Below, in pieces: positions 6,021 through 10,291 of a stretch of DNA of 10,291 bases; the stretch's first letter is position 1; each line of letters starts with the position of its first letter. Location of the stretch: contig NZ_MDDW01000001.1 in NCBI RefSeq assembly GCF_001854865.1, positions 335,712 through 346,002 of the forward strand. The letters are read 5' to 3'. The DNA comes from Rhizobium sp. LCM 4573 (GTDB lineage: Bacteria > Pseudomonadota > Alphaproteobacteria > Rhizobiales > Rhizobiaceae). Under the pieces are notes generated by a model. The model worked only from the letters and a program-made list of their open reading frames with translations. It did not search any database and was not told where the DNA came from. The position numbers and the translations under genes were made by a program.

Positions 6021-8360
6021 ATGGACAATACCACTTTCGAGACCAAAAACACCATCAACGGCCCCATGCATGCGGCGCTGAAACATGATTCAGCGCATAA
6101 ACATGTGACCGGAAGCGCCGAATATATCGACGATATTCCCGAACCCGCCGGCACGCTGCACGGCGGGCTCGGCCTTTCCGACCGGGCGCATGCGGAAATC
6201 CTTTCGATCGACCTCGATGCGGTGAGAACCGCCCCCGGCGTCGTCGCCGTCATCACCGCGGACGACATTCCGGGCTTCAACGACGTGGCCTCCACCGGCC
6301 AGCACGACGAGCCTCTGCTCGCGAAAAACGAGGTGCAGTTTCATGGCCAACCGGTCTTCGCGGTGATCGCCGAGGCCCGCGACCAGGCGCGCCGCGCCGC
6401 GCGATTGGCGAAGATCGAGTACCGCGACCTGCCGCACTGGACCGATATCGACGGCGCGCTGGAAAACGACGGGCCGCTGGTGGTGCAGCCGATGACGCTG
6501 AGGCGCGGCGAGCCTGAGGCCGAGATCGAGAAAGCGCCGCTGAGGCTCCAGGGCCATATGTATATCGGCGGCCAGGAGCACTTCTACCTCGAAGGCCATG
6601 TGGCACTCGCCATCCCCGGCGAGGATGAGGATATCGCGGTCTGGTCCTCCACCCAGCATCCGAGCGAGGTGCAGCACATGGTGGCGCATGTACTGGGCAT
6701 CGCCAACCACGCCGTCACGGTCCGCACGCGCCGCATGGGCGGCGGCTTCGGCGGCAAGGAAACGCAGGGCAACCAGTTCGCCTGCCTTGCCGCTATCGCC
6801 GCCAAGAAGCTCGGCCGTGCCGTGAAGTTCCGCCCCGACCGCGACGAGGACATGGGCGTGACCGGCAAGCGCCACGATTTCCGCGTCGATTACGACGTGG
6901 GCTTCGACGAGGAGGGCCGCATCCATGCGGTCGACGCAACCTATGCGGCGCGCTGCGGCTTTTCCGCCGATCTTTCCGGCCCGGTGACCGACCGCGCCCT
7001 CTTCCACGCGGATTCCAGCTATTTCTATCCCCATGTACACCTGACCTCGAAGCCGCTGAAGACGCACACCGTCTCCAACACCGCCTTCCGCGGCTTCGGC
7101 GGACCGCAGGGCATGGTCGGGGCCGAACGGATCATCGAGGAGATCGCCTATGCCACGGGCAAGGACCCGCTCGATATTCGCAAGCTGAATTTCTACGGGA
7201 AACCCGGCTCGGGCCGTACCACGACCCCCTATCATCAGGAGGTCGAGGACAATATCGTCGCCCGGATCGTCGGTGATCTGGAAGCTTCCAGCGATTATCA
7301 GGCCCGGCGCCGGGCGATCCTCGAATTCAACGAAAACAGCCCGGTGATCCGCAAGGGCATCGCGCTGACCCCGGTGAAGTTCGGCATCTCCTTCACCATG
7401 ACCGCCTACAACCAGGCGGGCGCACTGGTGCACATCTATCAGGACGGCTCGATCCACCTGAACCACGGCGGCACGGAAATGGGCCAGGGCCTTTACGTGA
7501 AGGTTGCGCAGGTGGTTGCCGATACCTTCAATGTCGATATCGAACGGGTGAAGATCACCGCGACGACGACCGGCAAGGTGCCGAACACCTCCGCCACCGC
7601 CGCCTCTTCCGGCTCGGACCTGAACGGCATGGCGGCCTATGATGCAGCCCGGCAGATCAAGGAGCGGCTGATCGATTTTGCCATGCGCCAGTGGAGCGTG
7701 CGTCGCGTGGAGGTGGAATTCCTGCCTAACCGCGTCCGCATCGGCGCCGAGGTCGTGCCCTTCGATACATTGGTGCGCGCCGCCTATTACGACCGTGTGC
7801 AGCTTTCGGCCGCCGGCTTCTACAAGACCCCGAAAATCCACTGGGACCGCAAGGAGGGGCGCGGCCATCCCTTCTACTACTTCGCCTATGGCGCGGCGGC
7901 TTCGGAGGTTTCGATCGACACGCTGACCGGCGAATACCAAGTGGAGCGAACCGATATCCTCCATGATGTCGGCAAATCGCTGAACCCGGCGATCGATATC
8001 GGCCAGGTGGAGGGCGGCTTCGTGCAGGGCATGGGATGGCTGACGACCGAGGAGCTCTGGTGGGACGACAAGGGCCGGCTCAGGACCCATGCGCCCTCCA
8101 CCTACAAGATCCCGCTCGCCTCCGACCGGCCGAAAATCTTCAACGTGAAGCTCGCGGAATGGGCGGAAAACGCCGAACCGACCATCGGCCGCTCCAAGGC
8201 CGTCGGCGAGCCGCCCTTCATGCTGGCGATCTCCGTGCTGGAGGCGCTTTCTATGGCGGTGGCTAGCGTCGCCGACTATCGCGAATGCCCGCGCCTCGAT
8301 GCACCCGCCACGCCGGAGCGGGTGCTGATGGCGGTGGAGCGGCTGAAGGGGATGGGGTGA
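6021..8360 (+). CDS. xdhB: Xanthine dehydrogenase large subunit (molybdenum-binding)
   Basis: This 779-aa subunit holds the molybdopterin cofactor and hydroxylates hypoxanthine and xanthine to urate; it works as a heterotetramer with XdhA. The aldehyde oxidase/xanthine dehydrogenase a/b hammerhead domain covers about 20-140, and the Mo-binding domain the rest. Key residues are intact: Q184 in GGQEHFYLE, GGGFGGKE with E247 (240-247), substrate Arg R357 in NTAFRGFGGPQ (353-363), GGTEMGQG (483-490), and the base catalyst Glu E730 in VGEPP. This pattern fits a true xanthine dehydrogenase rather than a general aldehyde oxidase. AAGGAGG (6005-6011) gives the ATG at 6021; a longer TTG start at 5979 would begin inside the repeat. 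The start overlaps the stop of a 60-codon open frame that begins at the xdhA stop. No xdhC gene follows. Confidence 0.96.
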   Translation: MDNTTFETKNTINGPMHAALKHDSAHKHVTGSAEYIDDIPEPAGTLHGGLGLSDRAHAEILSIDLDAVRTAPGVVAVITADDIPGFNDVASTGQHDEPLLAKNEVQFHGQPVFAVIAEARDQARRAARLAKIEYRDLPHWTDIDGALENDGPLVVQPMTLRRGEPEAEIEKAPLRLQGHMYIGGQEHFYLEGHVALAIPGEDEDIAVWSSTQHPSEVQHMVAHVLGIANHAVTVRTRRMGGGFGGKETQGNQFACLAAIAAKKLGRAVKFRPDRDEDMGVTGKRHDFRVDYDVGFDEEGRIHAVDATYAARCGFSADLSGPVTDRALFHADSSYFYPHVHLTSKPLKTHTVSNTAFRGFGGPQGMVGAERIIEEIAYATGKDPLDIRKLNFYGKPGSGRTTTPYHQEVEDNIVARIVGDLEASSDYQARRRAILEFNENSPVIRKGIALTPVKFGISFTMTAYNQAGALVHIYQDGSIHLNHGGTEMGQGLYVKVAQVVADTFNVDIERVKITATTTGKVPNTSATAASSGSDLNGMAAYDAARQIKERLIDFAMRQWSVRRVEVEFLPNRVRIGAEVVPFDTLVRAAYYDRVQLSAAGFYKTPKIHWDRKEGRGHPFYYFAYGAAASEVSIDTLTGEYQVERTDILHDVGKSLNPAIDIGQVEGGFVQGMGWLTTEELWWDDKGRLRTHAPSTYKIPLASDRPKIFNVKLAEWAENAEPTIGRSKAVGEPPFMLAISVLEALSMAVASVADYRECPRLDAPATPERVLMAVERLKGMG

Positions 8361-8388
8361 TGATCACATCCCATGGGAATATCGAAAG

Positions 8389-8412
8389 TCCCCCTCTGGC
8401 CTGCCAGCCATC
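8389..8412. repeat. Fragment of the same palindromic repeat after xdhB
   Basis: These 24 bases match 5860-5883 at 22 of 24 positions, starting TCCCCCTCTGGCCTG. After that the two copies diverge completely, so only the left end of the element is present here. Its last bases include part of the stop codon of the minus-strand small gene. The remaining xdhB-to-stop gap holds only a short palindrome, TCCCATGGGA (8369-8378). Confidence 0.75.
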
Positions 8413-8644
8413 AAAGCGGCAGGTCCCGAGCGCCTGACTGGCGCCTTTCCCTCCAGAATGCCTCGTCGCGGCTTTCCACCGCAGTTTCCGGCAATCCGAC
8501 ATCACAGCGCAGATCGTCCGGCAGCATCAGGATACGTGAGGGTGCAGGACTGAAGAGACGAGAGACGAACCGGCGAAGATATCGCCATACCAGACTCGAA
8601 AGCGTGGATTTCAACGGCGCAGAACGAGCATTTGCGGACAGCAT
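8411..8644 (-). CDS. Small arginine-rich protein, possibly DUF1127-like
   Basis: This is a 77-aa hypothetical protein transcribed away from the LysR gene at 8754. Residues 15-38 are basic and hydrophobic (LSSLVWRYLRRFVSRLF). Then comes LPDDLRCDVGL (41-51), which resembles the 'L-D-x-x-L-x-R-D-I-G-L' end of DUF1127 proteins, though less strictly. A charged tail (ESRDEAFWRERR) follows. GGAG seven bases or so before the ATG at 8644 supports this start; an upstream in-frame start (8716) would add 24 residues that look unlike the rest. The same motif, PD-x-x-[RK]-x-D-[VL]-G-L, recurs in the small gene at 9699-9929, which has the same position relative to the next LysR. That recurrence is the main reason to treat both as real genes. 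Function is unknown; regulation by the neighbouring LysR is likely by analogy with divergent LysR pairs. Confidence 0.6.
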   Translation of the reverse strand: MLSANARSAPLKSTLSSLVWRYLRRFVSRLFSPAPSRILMLPDDLRCDVGLPETAVESRDEAFWRERRQSGARDLPL

Positions 8645-8688
8645 GGTTGCTCCACATCGACAGGAAGATTGAACGGGATGCAACCATG
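8642..8688 (-). promoter_or_regulatory. Inverted repeat enclosing the small gene's RBS and start
   Basis: CATGGTTGC (8642-8650) and GCAACCATG (8680-8688) are perfect 9-bp inverted copies 29 bases apart. In the minus-strand mRNA the start codon of the 77-aa gene would be in the stem and its GGAG beside the stem in the loop. It may be a translation control structure or a split protein-binding site. Confidence 0.4.
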
Positions 8689-8695
8689 AATGCAG

Positions 8696-8731
8696 CCGAT
8701 TGCCGGGAAATTCCAATTCAAATACAATCGG
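8696..8731 (+). promoter_or_regulatory. Candidate promoter and operator of the first LysR gene
   Basis: TTGCCG (8701-8706) and TACAAT (8723-8728) are 16 bases apart and match the -35 and -10 consensus at four and five of six positions. A perfect 7-bp inverted repeat, CCGATTG (8696-8702) and CAATCGG (8725-8731), brackets this promoter. It would suit an autorepression site for the divergent LysR. Confidence 0.45.
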
Positions 8732-8753
8732 TGACGATCAAGAGAGCTTATCG

Positions 8754-9683
8754 ATGAAATTATCGCGCCGGTTTCCGCTGAATGCGCTTCGGGTTTTCGA
8801 AACGGTCGCCCGGCTGGAAAATTTTACGCGAGCGTCGGAAGAGCTCGGCATGACCCAAACCGCGGTGAGCTATCAGATCAAGCTGCTGGAGGATTTTCTC
8901 GGCGACGCCGTTTTCCTGCGCAAGCCCAGGGCGCTGCAACTGACCGAAACGGGCCGCAATCTCCTGCCCAAGGTGGCCGAGGCTTTCACGCTCCTGTCGG
9001 AAGCGGTGCAGGAGACGCGCGGCACGAGGGAGGAGACGCTGGAAATTCACTCTCCGCCGACCTTCGCCTCGCATTGGCTGGCAAGGCATCTTGGAGAATT
9101 CCAGCGTGAGCATCCCAATATCGCCGTACGGCTGGTACGGGGTGGCGCCCCCGACGCGGAACTGCCTGCACCGAACGATGTTGCAATCCGCATCGGTGTA
9201 AACCCTTGGGACGGATTGATCTGCCACCCGATATTGCGCCTGACCTATGCCCCCATGCTAAACCCGCAGCTCGCAGAAAGTGTCGGCGGTATTAAGACGC
9301 CTGCAGACCTGATGAAGCCCCCCTGGATTTCGAACGGCAAAGGGTTGTGGAGCGATTGGTTCCGGGCCGCGGGCCTCGATCCCGTGGGTATCAGGCAGAT
9401 GCAGCTCGATGCCTACGGCGCGCTCGATCTGGAGGCGAATGCGGCGATTGCCGGCCATGGCGTCGCCATGCTCAGCCCCTTCCTCTTCAAGGCCGAACTT
9501 GCCTCGGGACGCCTCATACAGCCTTTCGACCTGGCACTCAGCGATACCAAAACCTATTGGCTTTGCTATCCGCCGGCACGAAAGAACACGGCCAAGATCA
9601 GGGCCTTCGCCGCCTGGATTCAAGCGGCTGTTGCACGCGAACTGACAGCCGCACCGGGCGCTCTTGCCCCGCCGGCGGCATAG
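8754..9683 (+). CDS. LysR-family transcriptional regulator, GcvA-like
   Basis: This 309-aa regulator is full length. The winged helix-turn-helix covers about 1-66: RRFPLNALRVFETVARLENF opens it, with the recognition region TQTAVSYQIKLLEDFLG at 34-50. The coinducer-binding periplasmic-protein-like domain begins near 95. The 'RR-PLNALRVFE' opening and WISN-like W191 region (PPWISNGKGLWSDWF) are typical of the GcvA group, whose members control varied metabolic operons; the ligand cannot be told. The ATG at 8754 is preceded by AGAGAG at a suitable distance and matches the start of the second LysR. It is divergent from the small gene at 8411-8644 with 109 bases between. It could also control the xdh operon, but nothing direct shows this. 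The tail (about 297-309) is Ala/Pro-rich. Confidence 0.95.
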   Translation: MKLSRRFPLNALRVFETVARLENFTRASEELGMTQTAVSYQIKLLEDFLGDAVFLRKPRALQLTETGRNLLPKVAEAFTLLSEAVQETRGTREETLEIHSPPTFASHWLARHLGEFQREHPNIAVRLVRGGAPDAELPAPNDVAIRIGVNPWDGLICHPILRLTYAPMLNPQLAESVGGIKTPADLMKPPWISNGKGLWSDWFRAAGLDPVGIRQMQLDAYGALDLEANAAIAGHGVAMLSPFLFKAELASGRLIQPFDLALSDTKTYWLCYPPARKNTAKIRAFAAWIQAAVARELTAAPGALAPPAA

Positions 9684-9698
9684 ACAACCCGGTCGCCA

Positions 9699-9929
9699 TC
9701 AAAGATTCCGCCGCGTATGGATAAGGTCCTCAGCACGGAAACGATCACCCTTTGCCGGGCCGGGCGGATCGCGGCCGTCCATGAGCCCGAGATCGCGCTT
9801 CCAGGAATCGGGCATTTCCTCGAGATCGAGGCGGTTGTCGGCGGCGGGTCGGCGCCGATCGCCGATGATCGCCGTCAGGTCGAGCCTCGGCCAAAGCCGT
9901 TGCAGGGGCAGAAAACCAATCGAAAACAT
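9699..9929 (-). CDS. Small arginine-rich protein, DUF1127-like
   Basis: This is a 76-aa hypothetical protein divergent from the second LysR. It opens with a hydrophobic-basic segment (MFSIGFLPLQRLWPRLDL), has RLDLEEMPDSWKRDLGLMDG (33-52), and ends with a basic, polar tail. The EMPDSWKRDLGL stretch resembles the conserved end of DUF1127 proteins and aligns with LPDDLRCDVGL of the small gene at 8411-8644, which is one residue longer. GGAGG at 9939-9935 lies five bases before the second of two adjacent ATGs (9929), so this start is preferred; starts at 9932 or 9950 are possible. Its stop is 15 bases from the stop of the first LysR, a tight convergent pair. DUF1127 proteins studied elsewhere in alphaproteobacteria have been linked to RNA and phosphate-related control, but nothing here shows a specific role. 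Confidence 0.6.
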   Translation of the reverse strand: MFSIGFLPLQRLWPRLDLTAIIGDRRRPAADNRLDLEEMPDSWKRDLGLMDGRDPPGPAKGDRFRAEDLIHTRRNL

Positions 9930-10006
9930 CATGGCCTCCGGATGGGGCATAACCCCGTTTCAATTTGATCCTTGTAGGCTTAAGATGCTCCCGAAAATGA
10001 CGGATA

Positions 10007-10018
10007 TCCAATCGAATA
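10007..10018 (+). promoter_or_regulatory. Element shared by the two LysR upstream regions
   Basis: TCCAATCGAATA lies 30 bases before the start of the second LysR. TCCAATTCAAATA (8712-8724) lies 29 bases before the first LysR start. The two differ by one indel and one or two changes. In the first copy it overlaps the likely -10. It may be a shared LysR operator half or simply the preserved promoter. Confidence 0.35.
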
Positions 10019-10026
10019 ACCGTCTG

Positions 10027-10051
10027 CATGCATAAAGAGGTTTCATGCATG
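10027..10051 (+). promoter_or_regulatory. Hairpin over the RBS and start codon of the second LysR
   Basis: CATGCAT (10027-10033) can pair with ATGCATG (10045-10051). The 11-base loop AAAGAGGTTTC holds the AGAGG ribosome site, and the ATG (10049-10051) is in the stem. The A/T content makes the stem weak. The repeats are also separate palindromes (TGCATGCA, CATGCATG), so a DNA-binding role is equally possible. Confidence 0.35.
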
Positions 10052-10291
10052 AAGATGTCGAAACAGTTCCCGCTGAATGCGCTTCGCGTATTCGAATCCG
10101 CGGCCCGCTACAGGAGCTTCACCAAGGCAGGCGAGGAGCTCGGCCTCACCCAGACGGCGGTGAGCTACCAGATCAAGCTCTTGGAGGAAAATGTCGGCGA
10201 GCCGCTCTTCCTGCGCCGGCCACGGCAGGTGAGCCTCACGGAAGCGGGCGAAAGATTGGCCCCGAAAGTGACGGAAGCCTTCGAGATGCTG
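10049..10291 (+). CDS. LysR-family transcriptional regulator, GcvA-like (partial, 3' end outside window)
   Basis: The first 81 codons of a LysR gene run to the window edge in an open frame. They encode the whole winged helix-turn-helix: QFPLNALRVFESAARYRSFT (6-25), then LTQTAVSYQIKLLEENVG (33-50) and the wing LFLRRPRQVSLTEAGERL (53-70). An ungapped hand count gives about 53 of 81 residues identical to the LysR at 8754, so the two are close paralogues, probably from tandem duplication. AGAGG (10036-10040) supports the ATG at 10049. A second ATG two codons on is possible. It is divergent from the 76-aa gene at 9699-9929, with 119 bases between. The ligand-binding domain is not in the window, so no guess on effector is possible. 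Confidence 0.93.
   Translation, partial: MKMSKQFPLNALRVFESAARYRSFTKAGEELGLTQTAVSYQIKLLEENVGEPLFLRRPRQVSLTEAGERLAPKVTEAFEML

Noticed and set aside
6090..8090. 666-codon open frame on the minus strand
   Set aside because: It lies antisense to xdhB, whose catalytic motifs are all intact. Its composition (rich in His, Arg, Gly, Ala) is typical of a high-GC shadow frame.
8373..8672. 99-codon plus-strand frame after xdhB
   Set aside because: No good ribosome site or family resemblance. The minus-strand frame in the same place has both, plus a related copy near 9699.
9745..10050. 101-codon minus-strand frame covering the second LysR leader
   Set aside because: It overlaps the better supported 76-aa gene in another frame, lacks the shared motif, and would take up the divergent promoter region.

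Overview
The window looks like chromosomal or chromid DNA from an alphaproteobacterium of the Rhizobium/Agrobacterium group. It has high GC coding DNA, the gene order bdhA-xdhA-xdhB (known from Sinorhizobium meliloti as the 'mixed-function' bdhA-xdhA2-xdhB2 operon), GcvA-type LysR regulators, and a GC-rich palindromic intergenic repeat of the kind common in rhizobial genomes. This placement rests on recognising families by eye; no search was run.

Layout. 7-567: a ParDE-type toxin-antitoxin pair. 688-1122: a VOC/PhnB-like glyoxalase-fold protein. 1245-1796: an exported protein with two bacterial SH3-type domains. 1839-3332 (minus): glycerol kinase, convergent with the SH3 gene. 3333-3508: a divergent promoter region. 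3509-8360: a plus-strand operon of 3-hydroxybutyrate dehydrogenase and the two subunits of a molybdenum-iron-sulfur-flavin xanthine dehydrogenase. A palindromic repeat sits between xdhA and xdhB, and a fragment of the same repeat lies just after xdhB. 8411-10291: two successive modules. Each is a LysR regulator reading right with a small (76-77 aa) arginine-rich protein reading left from the same intergenic region. The second LysR runs off the window.

How the genes fit together. glpK phosphorylates glycerol, and bdhA oxidises 3-hydroxybutyrate, the monomer of the PHB carbon store, to acetoacetate. The xdh genes oxidise hypoxanthine and xanthine to urate, so the operon mixes carbon-store and purine salvage functions. 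No xdhC, which is usually needed to insert the sulfurated cofactor, lies directly downstream.

Most unusual points: the duplicated regulator/small-protein modules at the right end; an Asn-to-Leu change in BdhA at the position of the SDR catalytic-tetrad Asn; a 27-bp in-frame duplication at the start of xdhA; and a repeat element splitting xdhA from xdhB while leaving an open frame that joins the two genes by stop/start overlaps. No tRNA, rRNA, CRISPR array or insertion sequence was seen.
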